Source: Bradyrhizobium sp. B097 (GTDB lineage Bacteria; Pseudomonadota; Alphaproteobacteria; Rhizobiales; Xanthobacteraceae). From it: 64,000 nt of DNA. The translations under genes and the position numbers were made by a program. Positions 42,329 through 50,477 of this stretch are shown here, in pieces. The number at the start of each line of letters is the position of its first letter. The first letter of the stretch is position 1. The notes below the pieces were generated by a model. That model did not search any database and was not told where the DNA came from. It saw nothing but the letters and a program-made list of their open reading frames with translations. The DNA lies in assembly GCF_038957035.1 (NCBI RefSeq), contig NZ_CP152412.1, forward strand, positions 8,304,501-8,368,500, given 5' to 3'.

Positions 42329-43054
42329 TCAGGCAAAGGTGCCGATCGAGACCCGCGGCCAGCCCTGGCTTTTCCGCGCGGCGGCAAGCTTGCTGGTCCA
42401 GGCATCGATCAGGCTTGCGATCAGCAGACGGCCGGTGCCGCGCATGTCGGGCAGTTTCATGGTCGGCGTGCCGAGCGCGAGCGCGATCACGCCGTGCACG
42501 GCCGCAAGCAGCGCAGTTGCGAGCCGCGGCGGCAGGCCGGACGCCGGCTCGGCGCCGTGCGCCGCGAGATATTCCCGCACCGAGACCACGAACAGCTCGT
42601 AGCTGCGGCGCGCGATCTCGGTCTCGCCGAAATAGACGCCGTCGGGAAACCGCCGGTCCTCGACCGTGCCGGACATCGAGAACAGCGAACGGAAATGATC
42701 GGGATTGTCGGCCCAATAGTCGAGATAGGTTTCCATCACCCGCCGCAGCCGCAGATCACTGTCGGCAGTCTGCGCACGGACCCGTTCGAGCTGTTCGGCA
42801 ACCGCCTCGAGATTCTGCTGCTTCACCGCTAGCAGCAGCAGCAGCTTGGTCGGATAATATTTGAGGACGGTGCCCTTCGAATAGCCGATCGCATCGGCGA
42901 TCTTCTGGATCGAGACGGTCTCGAGCGTACCGGCGGCGAACTCCTTGCGCGCGGTCTCGAGGATCAACGCCTTCAGCGCCTCCTTGTCGGCCTCCTGACG
43001 CGCCCTGCGCTGAAAGCGCCGCGCACCCTTGCTGGATCGCTCCTCGATCGACAT
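42329..43054 (-). CDS. TetR/AcrR family transcriptional regulator
   Basis: A 241-aa regulator with an N-terminal helix-turn-helix (about residues 25-75; 'IQKIADAIGYSKGTVLKYYPTK') after a basic 20-aa tail, and a C-terminal ligand-binding domain of the TetR_C type. It is divergent from the P450 gene. A perfect inverted repeat (43224-43245) lies 24 bp before the P450 start and is its most likely operator. The ligand is unknown; aromatic acids are plausible because of the CYP199-like neighbour. Confidence 0.9.
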   Translation of the reverse strand: MSIEERSSKGARRFQRRARQEADKEALKALILETARKEFAAGTLETVSIQKIADAIGYSKGTVLKYYPTKLLLLLAVKQQNLEAVAEQLERVRAQTADSDLRLRRVMETYLDYWADNPDHFRSLFSMSGTVEDRRFPDGVYFGETEIARRSYELFVVSVREYLAAHGAEPASGLPPRLATALLAAVHGVIALALGTPTMKLPDMRGTGRLLIASLIDAWTSKLAAARKSQGWPRVSIGTFA

Positions 43055-43063
43055 CGCCGTCTC

Positions 43064-43172
43064 CTAGAGCACTTTCGGTTCTGATTGAATCAGAACCGAA
43101 GCTCTAGCTTCTCGTTTTGACGCGTTTTCTTCACGCGAACCGGTACCCACTTCGCTCGAAAACGCTCTAGAG
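43064..43172. repeat. Dispersed repeat between tetR and the P450 gene
   Basis: Begins with a palindrome (CGGTTCTGATT-G-AATCAGAACCG) and ends 'ttcgctcgaaaacgctctag'. It shares the last about 75 bp with 32388-32480. It lies in the divergent promoter region, upstream of the operator-like inverted repeat. Confidence 0.85.
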
Positions 43173-43223
43173 CCTTTTCCGCTCCGATGGAATCGAAACG
43201 AGGCTCCCCTTGCCATAGCCGAT

Positions 43224-43245
43224 TTAATTGACTATGGTCAATTAA
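43224..43245 (+). promoter_or_regulatory. Putative TetR operator
   Basis: Perfect 9-bp arms TTAATTGAC and GTCAATTAA separated by TATG. The site lies 24 bp before the P450 ATG, in an otherwise GC-rich region. Confidence 0.65.
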
Positions 43246-43269
43246 CCGATCAAGAAACGGGAGGATGCA

Positions 43270-44481
43270 ATGAGCGCCCTTGCGAGCCCCCTCGCCGGCG
43301 AAATTGTCCGCAGCGATTTCGATCCGTTCAGCCCGGCGACCCGGGCCGATCCCTACGGCACCTACGCGGCGCTGCGTGCCGCGGCGCCTGTCGTTCGCCT
43401 GACCAGATATGACATCTGGGCGGTGCCGCGCTTTGCCGAGGTCAAGACGATCTTCGGAGACCATGTCAATTTCAGCAACGCCGGCGGCGCCGGACTTGCG
43501 AACCACTTCAAGGAAACGCCGTGGCGGCCGCCGAGCATCGTGCTAGAAGCCGATCCGCCGCTGCATACGCGGACCCGCGCGGTGCTGGCGCGGATCCTCT
43601 CGCCCGGCGCGATGCGGCGGCTCGCCGATGATTTCAAGGCCACGGCAACACGGCTGATCGACGGGCTGGTCGAGCGCGGCTCGTTCGATGCGATCAAGGA
43701 CATCGCCGAGGTGTTTCCGGTCAGCGTGTTTCCGGACGCGCTCGGCATCGACCAGGAGGGCCGCGAGAACTTCCTGACCTATGGCGCGATGGTGTTCGCC
43801 GGCTTCGGGCCCGAGAACGACTATTTCCGCGACCTGATGAAAGAGGCGCCGCGCGTGCTGCCCTGGGTTGCGGCGCGCTGCCAGCGCGAGGCGCTGCGGC
43901 CGGGCAGCTTTGGCGCGCAGGTCTACGAGGCGGCCGACGCCGGCGAGATCAGCGCCGAGGAAGCTCCGCTGCTGGTGCGCTCGCTGCTCTCGGCCGGGCT
44001 CGACACCACGATCAGCGCGATCGGCATGGCGCTGTACACGCTCGCGCGCCATCCGGAGCAATGGGCATTGCTCGCTGCCGACCCGGCGCTGTCGCGCGCG
44101 GCGTTCGACGAGACGCTGCGCTTCGATTCACCGGCGCCGTTCGTGTTCCGCACCACGCCGCATGACACCGAGATCGCGGGCGTTGGGATCGGCAAGCACG
44201 AGAAGGTGCTGCTGCTGCTCGCCTCCGCCAACCGCGACGCGACGCGCTGGGAGCATCCCGACCAGTTCGACATCAGGCGGCGGCTGTCCGGACACATGGG
44301 CTTCGGCGTCGGCATCCACGGCTGCGTCGGGCAGATGGTGGCGCGGCTGGAGGCGGAGGCCGTGATCGCAGCGCTCGCCAGCCGCGTGAAGCAGTTCGAC
44401 ATTGCGGGTCCCACAGCCTTCCGCGACAGCTCGGGCCTGCGCGCGCTCAGCACGATGCCGGTGCACGTCACCCGCAAATAG
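43270..44481 (+). CDS. Cytochrome P450 (CYP199-like)
   Basis: A 403-aa soluble P450. The heme ligand is Cys352 in 'GFGVGIHGCVGQ', the oxygen-activation motif is AGLDTT (242-247), and the ExxR motif is Glu281/Arg284. The I-helix and heme-loop sequences resemble CYP199A enzymes of Rhodopseudomonas, which O-demethylate 4-methoxybenzoate; substrate identity here is inference. GGGAGG precedes ATG 43270. No ferredoxin gene lies nearby, so electrons come from elsewhere. Confidence 0.9.
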   Translation: MSALASPLAGEIVRSDFDPFSPATRADPYGTYAALRAAAPVVRLTRYDIWAVPRFAEVKTIFGDHVNFSNAGGAGLANHFKETPWRPPSIVLEADPPLHTRTRAVLARILSPGAMRRLADDFKATATRLIDGLVERGSFDAIKDIAEVFPVSVFPDALGIDQEGRENFLTYGAMVFAGFGPENDYFRDLMKEAPRVLPWVAARCQREALRPGSFGAQVYEAADAGEISAEEAPLLVRSLLSAGLDTTISAIGMALYTLARHPEQWALLAADPALSRAAFDETLRFDSPAPFVFRTTPHDTEIAGVGIGKHEKVLLLLASANRDATRWEHPDQFDIRRRLSGHMGFGVGIHGCVGQMVARLEAEAVIAALASRVKQFDIAGPTAFRDSSGLRALSTMPVHVTRK

Positions 44482-44510
44482 TTTCGACGCGCGACGCAGC
44501 CTTGCTCAAG

Positions 44511-44543
44511 AAAAAGCCGGCGTACCTTTCGATACGCCGGCTT
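44511..44543 (-). terminator. Terminator between the P450 gene and phyR
   Basis: A perfect 11-bp stem (AAGCCGGCGTA/TACGCCGGCTT, 8-nt loop). On the minus strand it is followed by TTTTTC, so it mainly terminates phyR, 29 bp after its stop. It may also act on the P450 transcript. Confidence 0.85.
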
Positions 44544-44571
44544 GCACTTTGCCCTCTTGCGTAAACTTAGC

Positions 44572-45384
44572 TCATGCCGACGCCGCGCGCGGCGTGCGGT
44601 TGCGCGAGTTGCGCTGGAAGAACAGCGCCTGGCTCGCCACCGCCGACACCATTGCGGGCTGGAACGGCTTCGAGATCAGGAACGCCGGCTCCGGCCGCTC
44701 GCCGGTCAGGAAACGCTCGGGATAGGCCGTGATGAACACCACCGGCACCTCGAAGGTGCGCAGCAGCTCGTTGACCGCATCGAGGCCGGACGAGCCGTCG
44801 GCGAGCTGGATGTCGGCGAGGATCAGGCCGGGCTTCTTGTTCTTGGCGAGCGCCACCGCATCGGAATGGGTGCGCGCAACGCCGATGACGTTGTGGCCGA
44901 GATTCTTCACCAGGCTCTCGAGGTCCATGGCGATGAAGGTCTCGTCCTCGATGATCAGGACATCGGTGGCGATCTCGGCGGCCATCTCGCGGCCGGCGGC
45001 ATCGGTCAGCTTGCGGGTCTCGGCAATGTCGGTGCCGAGAATGTAGCCGACCTCCTCCTCCGAGAAGCCTTCCAGCGACAGCAGCAGGAAGGCCTGCCGA
45101 GGCAGCGGCGTGATGTTGGAGAGCCGGCGCTCCGGCGGCAACGAGAGCGTCGCCACCTCGGCATTGTCGTTGTTGTTCACCGACACCGAATTCCAGATCT
45201 GGGTGAACAGCCGAAACAGGCCGGCGCGCGGACCGTGGCTCTGGTCCAGCAATGATCCGTCCTGCAACAGGGCCTCGAGCATGGCCCCGACATAGGCGTC
45301 CCCGGACGCCTGGTTTCCGGTCAGTGCGCGCGCATAACGGCGCAGCAGCGGAAGGTGTTCGGCAACGATCTGTGATCGGGACAT
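44572..45384 (-). CDS. phyR: PhyR general stress response regulator
   Basis: A 270-aa protein with an N-terminal sigma-like domain (residues about 1-135; 'PRQAFLLLSLEGFSEEEVGYIL') fused to a receiver domain (EDE 147-149, phosphoacceptor Asp191, Thr219, Lys239). When phosphorylated it binds NepR and frees EcfG. ATG 45384 has GGAG upstream. It is divergent from nepR-ecfG, as in most alphaproteobacteria. A GGAAC box with a weak -10 lies 80 bp upstream. Confidence 0.96.
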   Translation of the reverse strand: MSRSQIVAEHLPLLRRYARALTGNQASGDAYVGAMLEALLQDGSLLDQSHGPRAGLFRLFTQIWNSVSVNNNDNAEVATLSLPPERRLSNITPLPRQAFLLLSLEGFSEEEVGYILGTDIAETRKLTDAAGREMAAEIATDVLIIEDETFIAMDLESLVKNLGHNVIGVARTHSDAVALAKNKKPGLILADIQLADGSSGLDAVNELLRTFEVPVVFITAYPERFLTGERPEPAFLISKPFQPAMVSAVASQALFFQRNSRNRTPRAASA

Positions 45385-45443
45385 TCCCACTCCATCCTTG
45401 TTCGTGAGGCCAACCGGCCTGAAACCCGTACCCTGGGGCGGCG

Positions 45444-45469
45444 TACCATTTTGGGGCGCCCCAGGTTCC
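45444..45469 (-). promoter_or_regulatory. Possible EcfG promoter of phyR (weak -10)
   Basis: On the minus strand GGAAC (45469-45465), 17 bp, GGTA (45447-45444). The -35 is exact; the -10 shares only GT with the consensus. Confidence 0.35.
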
Positions 45470-45529
45470 CCTGCATGCCCGACTACGCGCGAGCGCCAAA
45501 AAAGTTCCACGAAATAGTTCCAGCCTTCC

Positions 45530-45554
45530 GGAACTTTCTGCGCAACTTTGCATT
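45530..45554 (+). promoter_or_regulatory. Possible EcfG promoter of nepR-ecfG
   Basis: GGAAC (45530-45534), 16 bp, CATT (45551-45554). One mismatch in the -10. Autoregulation of ecfG is common in the order. Confidence 0.5.
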
Positions 45555-45650
45555 AGCTCCTGACCGACGAGGCAACGCGGCCAGCCTCTTTTTTCGAGGA
45601 ATCGACTTGAAAATCAGAGACTTCACTCCCGGGGAAGCGTGGATCACATC

Positions 45651-45854
45651 ATGAAGGAAGTAAAGAAGCAGGGCGGTCTCAACGCCGAGATTCAATCGAG
45701 AATCGGCCACCAGCTTCGCGCCATGTACGACGACGTGGTGCGGCAGGGGGTGCCCGACCGCTTTGCGGAGCTGATCCGCAAACTCGACGGACCCGAGGCT
45801 GCCGCGGCGGCTGTGGCCGGGGGCGATACTGACAAGAACAATGGAGGGGACTAA
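45651..45854 (+). CDS. nepR: NepR anti-sigma factor
   Basis: A 67-aa protein with the NepR core 'IGHQLRAMYDDVVRQGVPDRFAELIRKLD' in two helices, which binds and inhibits EcfG until PhyR~P displaces it. The start could be GTG 45639 (adding MDHI) or ATG 45651; the ribosome site is not decisive. Its TAA overlaps the ecfG ATG by one base (TAATG), giving tight translational coupling. Confidence 0.93.
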   Translation: MKEVKKQGGLNAEIQSRIGHQLRAMYDDVVRQGVPDRFAELIRKLDGPEAAAAAVAGGDTDKNNGGD

Positions 45855-46402
45855 TGCCTCTCACGAATGAACTTCGCGACGACATCCTGGCGTCGGTCCC
45901 GAGCCTGCGCGCGTTCGCGATCTCGCTGTCCGGTAATGGTGACCGTGCCGACGATCTGGTGCAGGAGACCCTGCTGCGCGCGATCGCCAATATCGACTCG
46001 TTCCAGCCCGGCTCGAACCTGCCCGCGTGGTTGTTCACCATCCTGCGCAACCTGTTTCGCTCCGACTACCGGAAGCGGCGGCGCGAGGTGGAGGATGCCG
46101 AGGGCAATTATGCCAAGACGCTGAAGAGCCAGCCGTCGCAGACAGCGCATCTGGAGTTCGAGGAATTCCGCGCGGCGCTCGAAAAGCTGCCGCAGGACCA
46201 GCGCGAGGCGTTGATCCTGGTTGGCGCCTCCGGCTTCTCCTACGAGGATGCCGCGGCGATCTGCGGCTGCGCGGTCGGCACCATCAAGAGCCGCGTCAAC
46301 CGCGCGCGATCGAAGCTCTCCGCGTTGCTCTATGTCGACAGCGCCGAGGATTTCGGCCCCGACAACACGGTGCGCGCCGTGATCGGCGGCAATGGCGGCT
46401 AG
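45854..46402 (+). CDS. ecfG: RNA polymerase sigma factor EcfG
   Basis: A 182-aa ECF sigma factor (ECF15 type). Region 2 ('GDRADDLVQETLLRAIANID') and region 4 ('EALILVGASGFSYEDAAAIC', 'GTIKSRVNRARSKL') are present, joined by a short linker. It directs RNA polymerase to GGAAC-cGTT promoters, of which many occur in this window. Cotranscribed with nepR. A strong terminator follows. Confidence 0.96.
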   Translation: MPLTNELRDDILASVPSLRAFAISLSGNGDRADDLVQETLLRAIANIDSFQPGSNLPAWLFTILRNLFRSDYRKRRREVEDAEGNYAKTLKSQPSQTAHLEFEEFRAALEKLPQDQREALILVGASGFSYEDAAAICGCAVGTIKSRVNRARSKLSALLYVDSAEDFGPDNTVRAVIGGNGG

Positions 46403-46426
46403 ACAAGCGCGATGCTAGAATGGAAG

Positions 46427-46451
46427 GGCGGCCCGATCGGGCCGCCTTTTT
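46427..46451 (+). terminator. Terminator after ecfG
   Basis: A 20-bp perfect palindrome (GGCGGCCCGA/TCGGGCCGCC) followed by TTTTT, 24 bp after the ecfG stop. Confidence 0.9.
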
Positions 46452-46470
46452 CATTCGGCGATGGTCCACA

Positions 46471-46932
46471 ATGGTATCGCGCAGCATGACCAGGAAGACG
46501 TTTGAAGCCACCATCGTCCTGGAGGGCAGCGCCTGCTTCATACCGGTGACGTTCGATCCGAAGGTCGTTTTCGGGAAGGTTCGCGCTCCGGTTCTCGTCA
46601 CGCTGAACGGCTACACCTATCGAAGCACGATCGCCTCGATGGGCGGGCAGGTCTGCATTCCCTTGCGAAAGAGCAACCGCGAGGCGGCGGGCCTAACGGG
46701 CGGCGAGACATTGCGGGTCACGCTCGAACTCGATGCCGAGAAACGCATTGTCGACATCCCGCCCGACCTGGACGAGGCGCTCACCCCCGCTGCGCGAGCC
46801 CGCTGGGATCAGCTCAGCTACTCGCACCAGCGAGAATACGTCGAGGCGATCACCGAAGCCAAGAAGCCGGAGACGCGCGCACGGCGGATCGAGCACACCG
46901 TCGCCCGTCTCGATCGACCGTCGTCAGGTTAG
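46471..46932 (+). CDS. DUF1905/YdeI-type protein
   Basis: A 153-aa protein with a DUF1905 beta-barrel N-half ('FEATIVLEGSACFIPVTFDP', 'VLVTLNGYTYRSTIASMGG') and a YdeI-type helical tail ('DLDEALTPAARARWDQLSYS', 'REYVEAITEAKKPETRARRI'). The family is widespread and uncharacterised. ATG 46471 and 46486 are both usable. It follows the ecfG terminator, so it likely has its own promoter. Confidence 0.85.
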   Translation: MVSRSMTRKTFEATIVLEGSACFIPVTFDPKVVFGKVRAPVLVTLNGYTYRSTIASMGGQVCIPLRKSNREAAGLTGGETLRVTLELDAEKRIVDIPPDLDEALTPAARARWDQLSYSHQREYVEAITEAKKPETRARRIEHTVARLDRPSSG

Positions 46933-46967
46933 AGCGTTGTCTGCCGCGTTGCGCGACGGTCGCGCCA

Positions 46968-49877
46968 TCAGCCCGCCATCGCCTGCTTGACGGCAGTCGG
47001 CTTGAAGCCGTTTCTCAATTCGAGGATCTTGCCCGCGATCTCGGTCACCGGGACCGGATGACTGAACAGGAAGCCCTGGGCCTCGTTGCAGCCCTCGGCC
47101 CGCATGTGGTCCAGCTGCTCGACGGTCTCGATGCCTTCGGCGATCGTGGTCATGCCGAGGCTCCTGCCAAGACTGATGACGGCGCGCACGATCGATTTCG
47201 ATCCATGCGTCGCGGTCGCGTCGCGCACGAAGGATTTGTCGATCTTGAGCTTGTCGAACGGAAAACTGCGCAGATAGCTCAGCGACGAATAACCAGTGCC
47301 GAAATCGTCCAGGGCGATGCGCAGTCCCAGCGCCTTCAGCTTGTGCAGCGTTGCAAGCGTCTCGCTGCTGTTCGCGAGGAAGACGGATTCGGTGATTTCG
47401 AGCTCCAGCCGGCGCGGTGACAATTTCGACGCCGTGAGCGCGTTGACGGCGACGTCGATGAAGTCGGGGTCGCGAAACTGGACCGCGGAGACGTTGACCG
47501 CGAGCTTCATCTCGCTGGGCCAGGTGACGGCCTGCTCGCAGGCGCGATTGAGCACCCATTCTCCCAACGGGCCGATCAGGCCGATCTCTTCGGCGATCGG
47601 GATGAACTGGTCCGGCGCCACCATTCCCCGCTTCGGGTGATGCCAGCGCAGCAACGCCTCGAAGCCGCAGATACGGTCGAGATGGAGATCGTAAAGCGGC
47701 TGGTAGTACAACGAGAACTCGTCCTTGGCCATCGCCTCGCGGAGATCGAGCTCGATCGCCCGGCGCCGCTGCAGGCTGGCGTCCATCGCGGGCTCGAAGA
47801 AGCGCCAGGTACCCCGGCCTTCCATCTTGGCGCGGTACAAGGCGACGTCGGCGTTCTTCAGGAGCTTCTCTCCGGTGCTGCCGTCGACCGGCGACATCGA
47901 GATGCCGACGCTGCATCCGACCACGACGCGATGCCCGTTCAGCTCGTACGGAGCACCGACGCATTCCACGATGCGGCGAGCGAGGCGCTCGGCCTCCTCT
48001 CCGGCCTGGACGCCACACTGAATGACCGCGAACTCGTCGCCGCCCAAACGCGCGACGGTGTCGACCTCGCGGACGCAGGCATTGAGGCGGTCGGCGACCG
48101 CACACAGCAGTTCGTCGCCGACCGGATGCCCGAGCGTATCGTTGACCTGCTTGAAATTATCGAGATCGAGGCAGAATACCGCGAAGCCGGATCCGCGGCC
48201 GACCTGAGCGACCGCCAGCTCGATCCGTTCCGCCAGCAGCGTCCGGTTCGGCAGCCTGGTCAGGGCATCGTGCCGGGCCATGAACGCGATCTGCGACTCG
48301 GCCCGCTGCTGTTCGGTGACATCCTCGCAGGTGACGAGCCAGCCGCCGTCGGATGTCGGCCGTTGCGCGATGGCAATGATCCGTCCATCGCTGAGATGCT
48401 GCAGATAGTTGCCCTCGTGCTGGGCCATCGATCGCTCGCGTTCCGCCAGCAGGTCGGCGACGGTCTGGTCACCGTGATTGTCGGCGGCGACGCTGAGGCC
48501 GAGCACGTCCTCCATGGTCATTCCGGGAACGACGAGCTCCGGCGAAATGTCGAAGATCTCGCAGAACCTGCGGTTGGCGACCTGCAGCCGCGCCTCGCTG
48601 TTGTAGAGGCACAGCCCTTGCGACATGTGCGTGAGCGCCGCGTCGAGCCGCAGATTGGTTTCATGCAGCTCGGCCTTCTGCTGCTTCAGCGCGGAGATGT
48701 CGCTGTAGACAAGAACGACGCCGCCCTCCTGCGTCTCGCTGCGACTGACACGCAACCAGCGCCCGTCGGAAAGCTGCGCCTCGCTCGCGAAGCCATCGAA
48801 GTCACTGTCGGCCGGCGCCAGGCTGGGCGCATCGAGCCGATCCGACTGCAGAAGCTGCGGCGAGAGACGGATGAATTCGCTGGCGCGCGAGTTGGCCAGC
48901 GCGATCTGGCCATCCGCATCGAGCAGCACGACGCCTTCGTGCGACGTTTCGAGCGCATCGGAAAGCCGCGCCTGCGCGGAGCGGCGTTGCGACACCTCCT
49001 GATCGACCATCCGCCTGATGTTGTCGCGCATGGTTTCCATGGCGGTCAGCAGCGTGCCGAGCTCGTCGGTGCCGCCCTTGGGGACGGTCGCGTCAAGGTC
49101 GCCGCCGGCGATGCTCCGCGCGGCCCTCGATGCAATGGCGACAGGCCCGATGATCCGGCGCGCCAACACCCACGAGAACAGCGCCGACAGGAACAGCGCG
49201 ACGGTCAGCCCGGCGACGTTGAGCTGCAGATCCCGCTTGATCGTCGAGAGCGCCTTTTGCCGGAACAGAAAGCCGTCGCCGGCGGTATAGTTGACCAGGA
49301 GCTCGACCTGCTGGCTGACGATCTTGGAGTAGCGATCGACATCGCCGACCGTCGTCCCCGGCGCATGCGGATCAGCCGCCGAATTCTCCTCGAGCGACGA
49401 TCCGATCGCCCGGCGATGCAGCGCCATCCAGGCGTCGGCGGCTTCCTGAACCTTTGCCGCGGCTTGCGCGGCCCGCGAGGACTGCGAGCGGTCGGCAGCG
49501 ATCGTCAAGTCTTCCGAGAGCGTCTTGGCGAGCTTTTCAATCTGGCTGTCGAGGCTGGCGTGAATTTCCGGATCTGTGGTCAAGAGACGCTGCGACGACG
49601 CGACCCGCATCGAGGCGAAGTCCGCACCGGCCGCGCGGGCGTAATTAATCGACATCAGGGATTCGTCGAACGTCTTGGCCACCAGATCGCCGGCATGGCG
49701 GATACCAAGAATGGAGTATCCGCCGAGCGCGACGGCAACGGCGCTCATCGCGAGGCAAAAAATCAGAATCTGGGTGCGGATCGAGCCCGTGGTCAGGGCA
49801 AGACGCGACAGGCCGCCGGTTGCGAGCCGGAAGGCTGCACCGCTCTTGACCTTGAGGTTGCCTAATAGGCTATCCAT
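46968..49877 (-). CDS. GGDEF-EAL c-di-GMP synthase/phosphodiesterase with HAMP and PAS domains
   Basis: A 969-aa membrane sensor. Transmembrane helices are near 33-55 and 219-240 with a periplasmic helical sensor between them, HAMP at 240-293, PAS at about 308-395 and 405-525, GGDEF at 612-616 and EAL at 740-742. The active-site GGDEF, the inhibitory RxxD (603-606) and EAL with DDFGTGYSS are intact, so both making and breaking of c-di-GMP are possible. A strong candidate for motility or attachment control. No operon partner. Confidence 0.95.
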   Translation of the reverse strand: MDSLLGNLKVKSGAAFRLATGGLSRLALTTGSIRTQILIFCLAMSAVAVALGGYSILGIRHAGDLVAKTFDESLMSINYARAAGADFASMRVASSQRLLTTDPEIHASLDSQIEKLAKTLSEDLTIAADRSQSSRAAQAAAKVQEAADAWMALHRRAIGSSLEENSAADPHAPGTTVGDVDRYSKIVSQQVELLVNYTAGDGFLFRQKALSTIKRDLQLNVAGLTVALFLSALFSWVLARRIIGPVAIASRAARSIAGGDLDATVPKGGTDELGTLLTAMETMRDNIRRMVDQEVSQRRSAQARLSDALETSHEGVVLLDADGQIALANSRASEFIRLSPQLLQSDRLDAPSLAPADSDFDGFASEAQLSDGRWLRVSRSETQEGGVVLVYSDISALKQQKAELHETNLRLDAALTHMSQGLCLYNSEARLQVANRRFCEIFDISPELVVPGMTMEDVLGLSVAADNHGDQTVADLLAERERSMAQHEGNYLQHLSDGRIIAIAQRPTSDGGWLVTCEDVTEQQRAESQIAFMARHDALTRLPNRTLLAERIELAVAQVGRGSGFAVFCLDLDNFKQVNDTLGHPVGDELLCAVADRLNACVREVDTVARLGGDEFAVIQCGVQAGEEAERLARRIVECVGAPYELNGHRVVVGCSVGISMSPVDGSTGEKLLKNADVALYRAKMEGRGTWRFFEPAMDASLQRRRAIELDLREAMAKDEFSLYYQPLYDLHLDRICGFEALLRWHHPKRGMVAPDQFIPIAEEIGLIGPLGEWVLNRACEQAVTWPSEMKLAVNVSAVQFRDPDFIDVAVNALTASKLSPRRLELEITESVFLANSSETLATLHKLKALGLRIALDDFGTGYSSLSYLRSFPFDKLKIDKSFVRDATATHGSKSIVRAVISLGRSLGMTTIAEGIETVEQLDHMRAEGCNEAQGFLFSHPVPVTEIAGKILELRNGFKPTAVKQAMAG

Positions 49878-50091
49878 ACCCGCGTTTCGCCGTAGTGCTC
49901 GATGTTCAAGCTACGCAGAAACGCGCAGCGCTTGCGGAAAAATGACTGTCTGCTCAAAATTGCTTTAGTAGTGACTGCAACTCATGCTGAAATCGTTAAG
50001 ATCAGCTGGCGATAATCACCCTTACAGGTAATGCGGAACGCATCATTTGCACGCCAGAGTAGCCGGTGTCGGAATTCCAAGCGGGGGTCTC

Positions 50092-50457
50092 ATGCAATCA
50101 GGCTTGTTGCGCATCCTGCGCCTCGGCCGGTCCAGCCGCGTGCCTTTAGTGGCCGCGATTGTCACGGGAGCGCTAGCCGGCGCCGCTCTGGGTGCGGCGC
50201 CTTACGTCATTTCGCAGAAGGATCGCGAATTCAAGCCCGCAGAGATCTCGATCAAGCGCGGCGAGATTTTACGATTCATTAACGATGACGGCGAACTGCT
50301 TCATCACGCTTATTTGAGCACCGATACGTTCAGTTTCGACTCGGGCGACCAGCAGCCGGGCAGCAAGTTCGACGTCACCTTTTCTGTGCCCGGCGACTAC
50401 ACGGTGCTGTGCGGCATTCATCCGAAGATGAAGCTTGCCGTCCACGTCGCCAAATAG
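50092..50457 (+). CDS. Cupredoxin-like protein
   Basis: A 121-aa protein with a membrane-anchoring or signal segment (residues 17-38) and a plastocyanin-type cupredoxin fold. Copper ligands are likely His71/72, Cys107, His110 and Met113 (CGIHPKM). It would carry electrons in the periplasm. ATG 50092 is preferred because GGGGG lies upstream. It may partner the MauG-like peroxidase 1.5 kb away, which is inference. Confidence 0.88.
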   Translation: MQSGLLRILRLGRSSRVPLVAAIVTGALAGAALGAAPYVISQKDREFKPAEISIKRGEILRFINDDGELLHHAYLSTDTFSFDSGDQQPGSKFDVTFSVPGDYTVLCGIHPKMKLAVHVAK

Positions 50458-50477
50458 TCCCCTCAGGGATCAACGAT

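Noticed and set aside
43090..43506. 138-codon minus-strand frame with a repeat-derived C-terminus
   Set aside because: It overlaps the P450 gene and the dispersed repeat. The same peptide tail is produced at 32.4 kb from the other repeat copy, so it is an artefact.
47637..49865. 742-codon open frame on the plus strand
   Set aside because: It is antisense to the GGDEF-EAL gene, whose domains and motifs are unmistakable. Long antisense frames are expected in GC-rich coding DNA.
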